From assembly GCA_020348925.1 (NCBI GenBank), contig CP070758.1, positions 2,416,874 to 2,480,873 of the forward strand: 64,000 nucleotides of DNA. The letters run 5' to 3'. The position numbers were made by a program, and so were the translations under genes. Positions 35,370-44,774 of the stretch are shown here, in pieces. The first letter of the stretch is position 1, and every line of letters starts with the position of its first letter. The notes under the pieces were generated by a model. That model saw nothing but the letters and a program-made list of their open reading frames with translations. It made no database searches and was not told where the DNA came from. Source of the DNA: Gemmatimonadota bacterium (GTDB lineage: Bacteria; JBHIER01; G020348925).

Positions 35370-36161
35370 TTGAATCTCGGTTTAAAGGGCAGGACGGCTG
35401 TTGTCGGAGGTGCGAGCCAGGGACTGGGCCGGGCGGTGGCCCTGGCCCTGGCACAGGAAGGCATAACCGTTGCTCTGTCCGCCCGCAACGAAGATCGTTT
35501 GAGGGATACAGCCGAGGAGATAGAAAAGACCACGGGTGTTCAGGCTCTCCCCATCCGGGCCGATCACACACAATATGCTGACATCAAAAGAATCGTTGAG
35601 CAGACCATCACGACCTTTGGACGGATCGATATCCTCTTCACGAATACAGGTGGACCTACTCCCGGGACCTTTTTCGATTTCGATGACCGTCAGTGGCAGG
35701 CGGCTTACGAGCAACTCTTGCTGTATGTCGTGCGGATGTGTCGCGAGGTTATACCTCACATGAAGAGACAGAGATGGGGGCGCATTATCAACAATGCGTC
35801 TGTGGCCGTCAAGGAGCCCTATGAGGATCTGTTACTGTCCAACGTTTTTCGTGTGGGTGTTACCAGCTTGGGCAAGACCCTTTCCAGACAGATGGCCCAA
35901 TACAACGTTCTCATAAACACGCTCTGCCCTGGGTTTACCCGGACGGAGCGGGCTATGGCACTGCTTCAAAGACGGGCGGAGGCTCGTAATATTTCATTGG
36001 AAGATATGGAGAAAATAACTGTGAGCGAAATCCCGGTCGGTTTTATACCCTATCCGGAGGGCGTCGCCAGCCTGGTTGTCTTTTTGGCCTCAGAGCGAGC
36101 GTCCAGTCTGACAGGTACGACCATTCAAATTGATGGAGGCCATACGAGGGGTCTTCTTTAG
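35370..36161 (+). CDS. SDR-family oxidoreductase with atypical active site
   Basis: 263 residues. Rossmann motif VVGGASQGLGRAVALALA and LFTNTGGP are clear. Around the active site INNASVAVKEPYEDLLLSNVFRVGVTSL keeps the Ser but lacks the usual YxxxK, having LSNVFR instead, the pattern of a 3-oxoacyl-ACP-reductase-like subgroup; FLASERASSLTGTTIQIDGG ends the fold. Substrate unknown. TTG 35370 has gggagg 6 nt upstream; ATG 35352 is an alternative start. Confidence 0.85.
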   Translation: MNLGLKGRTAVVGGASQGLGRAVALALAQEGITVALSARNEDRLRDTAEEIEKTTGVQALPIRADHTQYADIKRIVEQTITTFGRIDILFTNTGGPTPGTFFDFDDRQWQAAYEQLLLYVVRMCREVIPHMKRQRWGRIINNASVAVKEPYEDLLLSNVFRVGVTSLGKTLSRQMAQYNVLINTLCPGFTRTERAMALLQRRAEARNISLEDMEKITVSEIPVGFIPYPEGVASLVVFLASERASSLTGTTIQIDGGHTRGLL

Positions 36162-36220
36162 GACGTCGGAGCTCCCGATGCGGTTCAATCGTACAACTCC
36201 CAAAAGGAAAAAAGAGAAAG

Positions 36221-36463
36221 ATGTCCCTTGAGATCATAGGTCTTTTGGTGGGTGCGGCCATAATTGTTATTGAAACAATTATTCTGGCGATGTTGGTGCA
36301 TCACCTCAGAAAATTGAATGAGCATACAATGAAATTGGATTTTCACGTGAAGAAACTTGATACGTATTTTGATGAGCTTCATGAACACGCGCACTATTTG
36401 GAGAAAAATGTGGATCGCCTATGTTCCTGTGTTCTTCCTTCGGAAGAAGCCGAGGGAAATTGA
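36221..36463 (+). CDS. Small membrane-anchored coiled-coil protein
   Basis: 80 residues. Residues ~5-27 (IIGLLVGAAIIVIETIILAM) are one membrane helix; the rest (HHLRKLNEHTMKLDFHVKKL and on to EKNVDRL) is His-rich and forms a probable coiled coil; two Cys sit near the C-terminus (LCSCVLP). No family recognised. It lies 45 bp before the NADH:rubredoxin reductase gene and may be co-transcribed, perhaps as a membrane tether (inference). Confidence 0.65.
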   Translation: MSLEIIGLLVGAAIIVIETIILAMLVHHLRKLNEHTMKLDFHVKKLDTYFDELHEHAHYLEKNVDRLCSCVLPSEEAEGN

Positions 36464-36508
36464 GAGGGAACCGCTCTGTCCAAGACGGTCGAAACAAAGG
36501 AGTAAACC

Positions 36509-37720
36509 ATGAGAGTAGTTATTATTGGAAATGGACCGGCTGGTATTACGGCGGCCAAAACGATTCGGGAGAGGGATTCTGAGATTGAAATCGAGATCTA
36601 TGCGGAAGAGAAGCACCCGTACTACTTCAGGCCGAAGCTTCCTGACCTTTTGGGTGGAACCGTCAAACCGAGTGAGATTTACGCCTATTCCGAAGCGTGG
36701 TACAGGCAACGGAACATCGAGGTCCATCTGGGAATCAGCGTCACCCAGATCGTCCCCTCCGATAAGGGCGTTGTTCTCGAGACGGGTGAGAGCGTACGCT
36801 ATGATAAACTGCTTTTGGCGACAGGGAGCCACTGTTTCGTTCCACCGATTCAAGGCGCCGATAAGAGCGGTGTGTTTACGTTGCGCACCATTGACGACGC
36901 AGTGGCAATCAAAGAGTATGCAAAAGATAAAAAACGTGCTATTGTCATTGGCGGGGGATTATTGGGGCTCGAAACGTCACGGGCATTACGCTCCCTTGGG
37001 CTTGAAATCACCGTCGTTGAGTTCTTACCACGGCTCTTGCCCCGCCAACTGGACGAGGAAGGTGCGTCCTTTTTAAAAACGAAGATGGAGGAGATGAGTA
37101 TCCAGGTGGTTCTGGATGCAGAGTCGGACGAGATTTTAGGGGAGGGGGGGGTGGCGGGTCTTCTATTGAAAGACGAAAGGATTGTGAACGGTGATGTGGT
37201 CCTCATATCGGCAGGTGTCCGGGCAAATGCAGAGATCGCCCGAAGGGCAGGCATCGCGGTCAATAAAGGTGTTGTCGTTGACGAGCATATGAAAACGAAT
37301 ATTGATGATATCTATGCGGCTGGTGATGTGACTGAATTTCAGGAGAGACTGTGGGGCATCATTCCGGCGGCCGTTGATCAGGCCAAGGTGGCGGCTGCCA
37401 ATATTGTGGGTCAGGATGAAGTCGAATATACGGGGACGGTACCATACACCACGCTCAAAGTTGTGGGTGTCGATCTCACTTCGATTGGCATTGTGAAACC
37501 GGAGGGAGAAGGATTCAAAGAAATCAGAAAGACGAAACCGCGGGAAGGTATTTACAAGAAGCTGGTGCTCCAGGACGGATATATTGTGGGGGCCATCTTT
37601 TTGGGTGACCGGGCCGACGTGACGCCGGCGAACAAGATCATCAATGAGAAGATAAACGTGGCGAAATACGCGAATCGGTTACTCGATGACGATTTTGATC
37701 TGAGGATCCTGATCCCATAG
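36509..37720 (+). CDS. nroR: NAD(P)/FAD oxidoreductase, NADH:rubredoxin oxidoreductase type
   Basis: 403 residues. FAD motif VVIIGNGPAGITAAKTI, NAD(P) motif AIVIGGGLLGLETSRALRSLG, second FAD motif IDDIYAAGDVTEF. Layout and length match NADH:rubredoxin oxidoreductases and the related nitrite reductase large-subunit FAD domain. It would reduce the rubredoxins at 18822 and 24196, which feed the flavodiiron protein, superoxide reductase and rubrerythrins, closing an NADH-driven oxygen and peroxide scavenging chain. No nitrite reductase domains are attached. aaggag precedes the ATG. Confidence 0.88.
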   Translation: MRVVIIGNGPAGITAAKTIRERDSEIEIEIYAEEKHPYYFRPKLPDLLGGTVKPSEIYAYSEAWYRQRNIEVHLGISVTQIVPSDKGVVLETGESVRYDKLLLATGSHCFVPPIQGADKSGVFTLRTIDDAVAIKEYAKDKKRAIVIGGGLLGLETSRALRSLGLEITVVEFLPRLLPRQLDEEGASFLKTKMEEMSIQVVLDAESDEILGEGGVAGLLLKDERIVNGDVVLISAGVRANAEIARRAGIAVNKGVVVDEHMKTNIDDIYAAGDVTEFQERLWGIIPAAVDQAKVAAANIVGQDEVEYTGTVPYTTLKVVGVDLTSIGIVKPEGEGFKEIRKTKPREGIYKKLVLQDGYIVGAIFLGDRADVTPANKIINEKINVAKYANRLLDDDFDLRILIP

Positions 37721-38192
37721 GCCGGGGCAGTTCTGAACCGGAGTGCACCATGTCATCCGTCATCGTCTGGACGTTGCCGGATCTGAAAATGAAAAACCCA
37801 ACCAGACACTCCCCTTTAACATGCCCGCCCTTTTTAGCGAACGAATCATCATGAATCAATCTGAAAGTGCCAAGTTGGGCATATATTCATGGTATAGATT
37901 ATGAACTTTTTTCGGAGTTGTCAAGTCCTTTTTTAAGATCCTTGGAAAAATATTTTTTATCGTTGCCCGGAGGGTTGTGCCAGGCTTTTGGAGGCCTCTG
38001 CGAGGAGGGTCGTGCGCCGCAATCCTTTCATCTCACCTCATCGTTGCGAGGATGAATGGTGGACGTGGCAATCTCCTTATCCCACCTCGTCATTGCCAGG
38101 AAAGCCGTGCGGAGCGCAGCATGACGAAGCAGTTTCCTTGTTCGAGAGAGATCACTTCACCTCTTTCGCAGTGACAGGTTTCTATGAATGTA
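37721..38192. other. 472-bp convergent intergenic region with REP-like repeats
   Basis: Lies between nroR (+) and the propeller lipoprotein (-). 37985-38190 holds degenerate REP-like units (see separate entry). The first 240 bp are T/A-rich with no gene. A minus-strand TTGACA-17-TAATCT pair at 37924-37896 could fire an antisense RNA into nroR. Confidence 0.5.
37985..38190. repeat. Degenerate REP-like repeats
   Basis: Two or three units related to the GTCATTGCGAG...CGAAGCAATC repeats common in environmental genomes: tcgttgcgagga...ggcaatctcc (38041-38076) and gtcattgccaggaaagccgtgcg...cgaagcagttt (38089-38138). Similar units occur at 63563-63682. Confidence 0.6.
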
Positions 38193-39215
38193 CTATCTCC
38201 AGTCCCAAACATAATCGAGATCAGACTGGCTTGTAAGTTGCACGAATCCGGTCCCATCGATGTTGATCCGGTAGATATTGTGATCTCCGTCGCGGTCTGA
38301 GACGAAGGCGATGCTTTGACCGTCAGGGGCCCACAGAGGTTGACTGTCCGAAGCCGGATCGTAGGTGAGCTGGAATTGTTGTGATCCGTCTGCACGCATG
38401 ACATAGAGCTCCGGCTTTCCATTAATGAGGGAGGTGAAGGCGACCTTGCTCCCGTCCGGAGACCATCGGGCCTCAAGGTCGAACCGACCGTTGTTCGAAA
38501 TGTTGATAAGACCGGACCCGTCAGGACTCATCGTGTAGACGTCGCTCTGTCCCTCCCGACCGGAGAGGAAGAGAATACGGCTCCCATCCGGAGACCAGGT
38601 GGGGTAGAGGTCGTCGGCGGGGTGGTGTGAAAGATTGGCCAGATCGCCACCTTCTCGATTCACTCTATATATCTCACCGTGACCGTCGCGTTTCGACTGA
38701 AAAATTATAGAGTGGCCATCAGGTGACCAGGCACCATGGTCATCCGCCCCCGGATGATTTGTCACGTTTATAAACCAGGAGCCGCTCCCATCGACGGTGT
38801 AGATTTCCGAGTTGCCGTCACGATTCGAGGTGAATGCGATGATGTCTCCATCCGGAGACCAGATAGGCGAGAAATCGTGGGCGGGATTCTTCGTCAGGTT
38901 TCGTAGGTTTGAGCCGTCCGGATCCATGATCCAGATATCCGGAGGTCCGTTCTTCATCTCGCTGGCCTCGAAAGCGATCATGTCACCCTCAGGAGACCAG
39001 ACAGGGTTCCACTCCCATTGAGAGCTCTTGGTGAGGTTCGTCTGTCCGCTCCCGTCAGGATTCATGACAAAGATGTCATACGTTCCCTCCCGGTCTGAGA
39101 TGAATAGAATTCCTTCTCCGGATGGCACTGTCACCTCTGTCGGCTTCTTATCGCAGCTGAAGAATAGGACTATTGACAGGAGCAAAACAATCATTGAAAG
39201 CATAGTGTCTGTCAC
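38193..39215 (-). CDS. TolB-like/PD40 beta-propeller lipoprotein
   Basis: 340 residues. Signal and lipobox LLLSIVLFFSC indicate a lipid-anchored protein. It contains about seven PD40 repeats of the form WSPDG...IAFxSxRDGxxxIYxxNxDG (WSPEGDMIAFEAS, WSPDGDIIAFTSNRDGNSEIY, WSPDGSRILFLSGREG), the TolB C-terminal-type propeller used for protein binding. No enzymatic domain is visible. The GTG start at 39215 overlaps the stop of a dockerin remnant upstream. Confidence 0.85.
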   Translation of the reverse strand: MTDTMLSMIVLLLSIVLFFSCDKKPTEVTVPSGEGILFISDREGTYDIFVMNPDGSGQTNLTKSSQWEWNPVWSPEGDMIAFEASEMKNGPPDIWIMDPDGSNLRNLTKNPAHDFSPIWSPDGDIIAFTSNRDGNSEIYTVDGSGSWFINVTNHPGADDHGAWSPDGHSIIFQSKRDGHGEIYRVNREGGDLANLSHHPADDLYPTWSPDGSRILFLSGREGQSDVYTMSPDGSGLINISNNGRFDLEARWSPDGSKVAFTSLINGKPELYVMRADGSQQFQLTYDPASDSQPLWAPDGQSIAFVSDRDGDHNIYRINIDGTGFVQLTSQSDLDYVWDWR

Positions 39216-39331
39216 TTGAGTTTTTCTTGTGTCATGAAAAGGTTCCCAGCGCCTTTTCTCTGACCAAGGATACGATTGATTGTCAAAACAACGTCCACGA
39301 TATTCACGACACCGTCACCGTTGGAACAAGA
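39212..39331 (-). pseudogene. Remnant of a dockerin domain
   Basis: On the minus strand the frame ending at TGA 39214-39212 reads SNGDGVVNIVDVVLTINRIL then GQRKGAG..., the second Ca-binding repeat and helix of a dockerin (compare [20 protein letters not shown] at the end of the 53470 protein). An in-frame stop at 39370-39368 and the lack of the first repeat show it is a fragment. It immediately precedes the propeller lipoprotein gene and probably marks an eroded secreted-protein gene. Confidence 0.6.
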
Positions 39332-39504
39332 CGCCCTCCCAATTCTCCTCTGTTGTAATTTTTCTTTTTAAATTGTGGAGTCACCGTACCAACTAATTGC
39401 ATCTTCCCATCTTGTTTCAGCATTTGTCTGCGGCTCGTGAGGACACTCGGATTTCCTGTTCCCATGTTCGTAGACGGGAGGGTGAAACTCTTTCGAACTT
39501 TTTC

Positions 39505-42492
39505 CTATTTGAGGAAAACCATTCGTTTTGTATCTGAAAATTGACCTACCTCGATACGGTAAAAGTAAATCCCACTGGCCACCTCTCGTCCTTGACCGTC
39601 CCTTCCGTCCCAGGTGGCTGTGTGGGATCCCGCTTGCCGAGCTTCATCCACCAGTGTCCGCACCTCCTGGCCCAGAATATTAAAAACCTTCAAGGTGGTG
39701 TGGCTGGGAGATCTCATATCTGGAATCTGATATCTAATATCTGTCCGCGGGTTGAAGGGATTGGGGTAGTTTTGAAAAAGCCTGTACGTCTCCGGAGAAA
39801 TCTGGGCGACCTGCCCGGGAATGACTTCGGTCCTTTGTGTGCTGAAGTTGAAGACGTCCTCGCCGGTAAAGGGCTTTGTCACGATAAGACTCAGAATGGC
39901 ACCAGGTTGGGGATCGATGGGATCCTCATCCTCCGGACTGCTGAGGGTGATGCGCCACGTATAATCCGGAAAAGGTTCGGTCAGAATAATAACGTCACCA
40001 CTTGACCAGTCTTTCGAATCGTCTGTATCATGAATCATGAACTGTACCTTGTACTGCTCGGTGAGGTTTGAAATTTCAAAGGGGACCGGGATAAAATTGG
40101 TGATGGACGTATCCCCAGCAACTGTGAATCGAATTTCATAGTCCGCTGGGCGAGGTTGAAATCGCTGGATACGAAAGTCCCAATTGCAATCACCAGCAGT
40201 CCAGCCCGTCAGCGAATCGATGATGGAGATCGAGGTCCAATCCCTGATGAGTACCCGCAGGCCATCAAACTCCGGACTTTCGACCCTGCCCGTCATATCG
40301 ATCTGATCCCGGACCACGAATTGAGCCAGACCTCTATCGAAGATATTGTATATTTTCACGTCAGCTGTGTCGACGAAACCCAATTGATACGCGTGGCCGG
40401 TGAAGCGGGTGGAATCGACGACAAGAACGTGGACCTCACCGTTTCCGTGGCCGGAGATGTGCACGGCTTCGATTTCTGAACGCTCGTGAACGAGAGTGAA
40501 GTCACCGTTTGATATGTCTTCCCCGGTGGTGTCTCCGTCGGAGGCCACGACCCTGATCCTGGCACCATCGCCTGAGCCGCACACCCACGGGTCCCACAGA
40601 TAGCGACCGTCGTTCTCCTCATCGAGCGCAACGGACTCCCAGGCCGAATTCTCGGAGGAGCGGTAGAAGATGTCGATGGTCAGCTCATCCCCGTCGGCGT
40701 CCCGGGCCCACCATGCGATCTCAAAGACACCCTGGATGTTCTCGCCTCCGTTCGGGGAGAGGAGGCGTATTTCCGGCACGGCGTGACCGGGATTGTTGAT
40801 TGTGAAGAGTGAATCGGAACGGTCCTCGCCAGGGAGATACCCGTCTGTGGTTGAGACGGCAAGACAGTATTGGGTTCCATCCGGGACCTCCTCCGTATTC
40901 CAGGAGGCGAGACCGTCGTTTTCCTCTTTCGAGGCAATGGAGAACCAGGACGAGCCGCCGTCACTGCTGCCCCAGAGATCGACGGTTTCGAACGGCTGTT
41001 CCGTAATGCTGTGTGCGGTCCAGGAGATGTCCACCGGTCCAGCCAAAACCTCACCACCATTGGGTGAGAGGAGCGTCACCCCCTGTTGCCGAAACCCATA
41101 GTCGTACATGGCATGAGCGGTTTTCGTATTCAGTTTCATATCCTCTTCATCGTCGCCCATGACCAGTGCGAAGGCCACCTCTGTCGTGCCACCCGCTTCC
41201 AGAGCGAAAGGTCCGGTGGACATGAGGAAGGCACAATCAAGACCATTGGGATAGAGGCCGGGGATTTGTTCCCAGTCGTCGTAATGAGGATCGATCCGAC
41301 CCGCGGCGTCCGGATGGAAGTAGGCCTCCTGCTCCTCAGGGCGAAGATCGGTCGTATCGCCGCTCAGTACTTTGTATTGAATGAGCTCCTTGCGGAAAGC
41401 GGTCAATGCTCCGGGTCGGTCGTACCAGTCGAACCAGTGCCAGTCGGAGAGGCCCACTTCCTGGCCCGTCGTGTCCTTGGGGGATCCCAGCAGCGTGACA
41501 CCGGCGTAGGCCCGCCAGTTCGGTTCCGGCCTGAAATCGTATATAAAACCAAGATCGTAACGAATCGTATCCTCGGTCTCCGGGTCAACCTCCTTGAGCA
41601 AGAGTTTCGTCCAATCCTCATTATCGTTGACGGTCCCGCTTGAGTCGCGATCTTCGATATCGGCATCAAGGTACAGCCCGATGAACATGCCCTCATATTT
41701 GAAAAGACTCGTATTGATGGCCTTCGCCTTGAAAAAGAGTATATCCCGGGCATAGGACGCCTTGAAGGCGAAGGCGGCGACATCGCATTGCAGGCCGATG
41801 GAAAAGCCCTGGTCCAACTGCTCGTCGCGGTCGGCGTAGCCATCGTCGGTCATGCTGAAAAAGACCTCCTGGTCCGCAGCAAACACACCTTCAATGCCCT
41901 CTGTTGTCAGGGGGTCCACCGCCCAAAATCCCGGCCAGTGTCGTTCTCCAGGCGTGGCAATGAATATACCATGTCCGTCGAAGTACCCCTCAGGCCAGGT
42001 GGCAGGAAGGGTGCTCGTGGCCATAAGGGGAATGTCAGGGAATCTGGAGTGCGGGATGAGATCACCCGCGACAACATCTCCTGAATGGAACCAGCCCAGG
42101 GAGCCGAAACGGGGGCCCCAGTCCGATTGATCGGTGCCACCGTGGATCTGGGCTTCGGTGACGGTCGGTCCCTCAATACCGGGCGGATTCCAGGGCCCTT
42201 CGGGGATGCCGACCCAGAGGTTGAAACCGGCAATGTACCCGTACCCCTTGTACCAACCGCAGGGCAGATCTGGGACGGAATAACCGGACAATACCCAAGT
42301 ACCCAGTTGACCGTTGTTGTACACGGTGTGCACCAGTGTGCCGATGTCCAGAATACCTGCGGCCAAGTCGATGTCGTCCAAGACAGGTGAATGGGTTTCT
42401 GGGCTTAACTCCCTGGGAGCTGGACAAAGGGTTTCCGGCAGGGATATGAGAACGAGCGTAAAAATCATCCAGATGTATACGAACGTCTTCAC
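39505..42492 (-). CDS. Large secreted protein with PNGGE Ig-like repeats and T9SS-type sorting domain
   Basis: About 995 residues. The signal peptide is FVYIWMIFTLVLISLPET. The middle is a long region with Asp-rich loops of unknown fold. Two repeats begin LLSPNGGE (VLAGPVDISWTAHS and NIQGVFEIAWWARD), the Ig-like 'GxxWxP' type. The C-terminus has LFQNYPNPFNPRTDIRYQI, VFNILGQEVRTLVDEA, TATWDGRDGQGREVASGIYFY and KMVFLK, the FlgD-like sorting domain. I choose GTG 42492 because the signal peptide starts there with aaggga upstream; the frame is open to 42591. Confidence 0.82.
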   Translation of the reverse strand: MKTFVYIWMIFTLVLISLPETLCPAPRELSPETHSPVLDDIDLAAGILDIGTLVHTVYNNGQLGTWVLSGYSVPDLPCGWYKGYGYIAGFNLWVGIPEGPWNPPGIEGPTVTEAQIHGGTDQSDWGPRFGSLGWFHSGDVVAGDLIPHSRFPDIPLMATSTLPATWPEGYFDGHGIFIATPGERHWPGFWAVDPLTTEGIEGVFAADQEVFFSMTDDGYADRDEQLDQGFSIGLQCDVAAFAFKASYARDILFFKAKAINTSLFKYEGMFIGLYLDADIEDRDSSGTVNDNEDWTKLLLKEVDPETEDTIRYDLGFIYDFRPEPNWRAYAGVTLLGSPKDTTGQEVGLSDWHWFDWYDRPGALTAFRKELIQYKVLSGDTTDLRPEEQEAYFHPDAAGRIDPHYDDWEQIPGLYPNGLDCAFLMSTGPFALEAGGTTEVAFALVMGDDEEDMKLNTKTAHAMYDYGFRQQGVTLLSPNGGEVLAGPVDISWTAHSITEQPFETVDLWGSSDGGSSWFSIASKEENDGLASWNTEEVPDGTQYCLAVSTTDGYLPGEDRSDSLFTINNPGHAVPEIRLLSPNGGENIQGVFEIAWWARDADGDELTIDIFYRSSENSAWESVALDEENDGRYLWDPWVCGSGDGARIRVVASDGDTTGEDISNGDFTLVHERSEIEAVHISGHGNGEVHVLVVDSTRFTGHAYQLGFVDTADVKIYNIFDRGLAQFVVRDQIDMTGRVESPEFDGLRVLIRDWTSISIIDSLTGWTAGDCNWDFRIQRFQPRPADYEIRFTVAGDTSITNFIPVPFEISNLTEQYKVQFMIHDTDDSKDWSSGDVIILTEPFPDYTWRITLSSPEDEDPIDPQPGAILSLIVTKPFTGEDVFNFSTQRTEVIPGQVAQISPETYRLFQNYPNPFNPRTDIRYQIPDMRSPSHTTLKVFNILGQEVRTLVDEARQAGSHTATWDGRDGQGREVASGIYFYRIEVGQFSDTKRMVFLK

Positions 42493-42717
42493 AGAACTGC
42501 ATCCCTTTTTGGAACAGATGGAGTGGGGGGACTGCACGCAGTCATCCGATGCATTAATAATATGAACCGATCCCTTGTGTGTCAAGTCCATAATGGTCCA
42601 GGACAGGTTGCGCTCGCGTGTTCTGTTTTCACGGAGAGCAGTGAGGGTGTGTCGAGGAGGTGGAGACTGTAAAACCGGAATCTCCTTAGTAGAGAGGAAG
42701 TTGAGCCAACCGAGGGG

Positions 42718-42764
42718 ATTCCGGCACGGAGTTTACCCCCGTATTCTATTACGGGGGCCGGAAT
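42718..42764. repeat. Palindromic REP-like element
   Basis: Nested inverted repeats: ATTCCGG (42718-42724) with CCGGAAT (42758-42764), and CCCCCGTA (42736-42743) with TACGGGGG (42750-42757) around TTCTAT. It lies 22 bp past the end of the PpiD-like gene and could stabilise or end that transcript, though no T-run is present on the minus strand. Confidence 0.6.
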
Positions 42765-42786
42765 GACAGCTTGTGAATAAAGCAGG

Positions 42787-44595
42787 TTAGAAATACATGT
42801 TGCGGTAGTCTTTGATATCCGCTTTTTCCTTTAAGTCGTTAAACCACGCGGTATAGGTCTCGCTCTGCTTCTGTTGAAGGAGGGTCTGTTTCAGATTCTC
42901 CTTCTCCAGTTCGAAGGTCGCCTCGTCAATGGGCTGAAAATCCATCTTTTGAATGATGTAGAATCCCCGCGATGCTTCGATGACATCACTCAATTGATCC
43001 TGTTCCAGTGTGAAAGCGGTCCCGATAAAATTTTCGTCTCGCCCCACACCGGAGACATAGCCTGAACGCGCGAAGGGATCGGTCTCTTCTATTTCGAGGG
43101 AGCACGCGGCGGTCACCTGATCGAAGGTCAACCCTCTGGCCAATGAGTCGGCAATACTCCGGGCTTTGGCTTTTGCCAGGACCATTCGCTTTTCATTGAG
43201 GACGGCGGTCTTCACCTTGTCTCTCACGTCCTCCAGTGGTTGATAACCGGCCTCCGTCTCGTCGGCGAGGCGCAGGACGTAATAGGCCTTCTGATCCTCG
43301 TTGACATCGCTCGTCGCCCCAATTTTGGAATTGAAGGCAAAATTGACACCCCGCTGCATGTACCCGATGCCGGGAATATAGCCGGCCTGACCGAAGAAGC
43401 GCGTTTGCTGAACCTCGAGGCTGTCCAAGGCGGCCAGGGAGTCGAAACCGACCTCCTGGCAGGATTGGGCGAAATCCTCGGCAGCATATCTGAGTTTTTC
43501 CAGAGTAGCCTCACTGGCTTCGATTTTCAAGAGAATATGACTGGCTTTGACCTGCTCCTCGCCGTCCTCTTTTTTCCTGTCGGTGACTTTCAGGATGTGC
43601 CATCCGTACTGCGTCTGAATGGGCTCGGAGAGAGCGCCGATATCAAGACCGAAAGCGGCGTCTTCAAAGGGTTTGACCATATTGCCCCGCCCGAAGAACC
43701 CCAGGTCACCGCCGTTCTCCCGCGTGCCGATATCTTCGGAGTAGATACTGGCCAGTTCCGCAAAGTCCTCCCCGTTTGCGATTCTTTCGTGCAGCTCCTG
43801 GATCTCCCTTTTGACGTCGGCACTGTCCTCAGGGCTCGGATTCTTGTTGAATTGAACGTAGTCCAATTTACGCTGGGCCTCCTGGGTATATTCCTCTTTG
43901 TTGTTATTGTAATAGGCTAAAATCTCCTCGTCCGAGGCCTCATCGAGGGAGTCGACAAAGTCTCGAGCACCGAAGAACATGTACCGCACCTTGACCTTTT
44001 CATTCTTTTGAATATAGTCCTGGCGGACCTCGTTGTCGGTAACTCTGACAGTGGCCATAACCTGGTTCTGCAGTTTTTGGAGAGGCAAAAAGGCTCGAAA
44101 GTAATTCTCCACTTGAATCCAGGGAACCCTCGGATCGTCCAATGCCTGCTGAAATTTCGTCGTATCGAACTGTCCCTGTTCATTTTGAAAAATCTCTGCC
44201 TGTGTTATGTACTCAGGGGGGTTGTGACGGATGTGAAAGGAGATTTCTGGGTCCGAGACCGTAATGCCGCGTTTTACGATCTCCTGTCGTTGAAGGATGA
44301 CGGCGATAATGTCATCCCACGCTTTCTGAGAGGCCTGCTCGTAATCCCTTTCGGTCAGTTCGGTCTCGCCTCTCTGGGCTTTCATCTGTTGGATTGCCTG
44401 CCAGCGCGTATCACGAAAGGTTTCCCAGCGGACCTCCTGACCGTTTACTTCACCAATAACGCCGGCATTGCGGGCACTTCCTCCCCGGCCCGAGATGTCC
44501 AGACCCCATTGGAAAACGATGAATCCCACGAATCCGGCGAGGGCAATCCACAGGACTGTTTTCATAAAACCGGCCGATCGCATTTTTCCCATCAT
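42787..44595 (-). CDS. ppiD: PpiD/SurA-like periplasmic peptidyl-prolyl isomerase
   Basis: 602 residues, PpiD length. An N-terminal membrane anchor (FMKTVLWIALAGFVGFIVFQW) precedes a SurA-N-like chaperone region (GEVNGQEVRWETFRD) and a parvulin domain (LHERIANGEDFAELASIYSED, GGDLGFFGRGNMVKPFEDAAF, YGWHILKVTDRK), with a second degenerate parvulin-like region downstream. PpiD helps newly exported proteins fold at the inner membrane. It is transcribed divergently from the M23-domain gene, which shares the 180-bp control region. Confidence 0.9.
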   Translation of the reverse strand: MMGKMRSAGFMKTVLWIALAGFVGFIVFQWGLDISGRGGSARNAGVIGEVNGQEVRWETFRDTRWQAIQQMKAQRGETELTERDYEQASQKAWDDIIAVILQRQEIVKRGITVSDPEISFHIRHNPPEYITQAEIFQNEQGQFDTTKFQQALDDPRVPWIQVENYFRAFLPLQKLQNQVMATVRVTDNEVRQDYIQKNEKVKVRYMFFGARDFVDSLDEASDEEILAYYNNNKEEYTQEAQRKLDYVQFNKNPSPEDSADVKREIQELHERIANGEDFAELASIYSEDIGTRENGGDLGFFGRGNMVKPFEDAAFGLDIGALSEPIQTQYGWHILKVTDRKKEDGEEQVKASHILLKIEASEATLEKLRYAAEDFAQSCQEVGFDSLAALDSLEVQQTRFFGQAGYIPGIGYMQRGVNFAFNSKIGATSDVNEDQKAYYVLRLADETEAGYQPLEDVRDKVKTAVLNEKRMVLAKAKARSIADSLARGLTFDQVTAACSLEIEETDPFARSGYVSGVGRDENFIGTAFTLEQDQLSDVIEASRGFYIIQKMDFQPIDEATFELEKENLKQTLLQQKQSETYTAWFNDLKEKADIKDYRNMYF

Positions 44596-44718
44596 GGCTT
44601 TGTATCTCCTTTTACATGAACAAAATTCTCACTATACGACGCTCGACATAAAAACCTCATAAAGATACATTTTCACTTTGAAAATGCAAATCTTTTTTCA
44701 AGGGGCTTCAACTTAGCC

Positions 44719-44746
44719 TTGACCTTTTGAGAACAGGATATTATAC
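44719..44746 (+). promoter_or_regulatory. Promoter of the M23-domain gene
   Basis: TTGACC (44719-44724), 16 bp, TTATAC (44741-44746). The start codon is 29 bp beyond the -10. It lies in the divergent spacer with ppiD. Confidence 0.5.
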
Positions 44747-44774
44747 TTCAGAACATGCGACAGCGGGTGACCAT

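Noticed and set aside
37896-37924. Minus-strand TTGACA-17-TAATCT suggesting antisense RNA to nroR
   Set aside because: Single promoter-like match in AT-rich DNA with no supporting structure or terminator; noted only.
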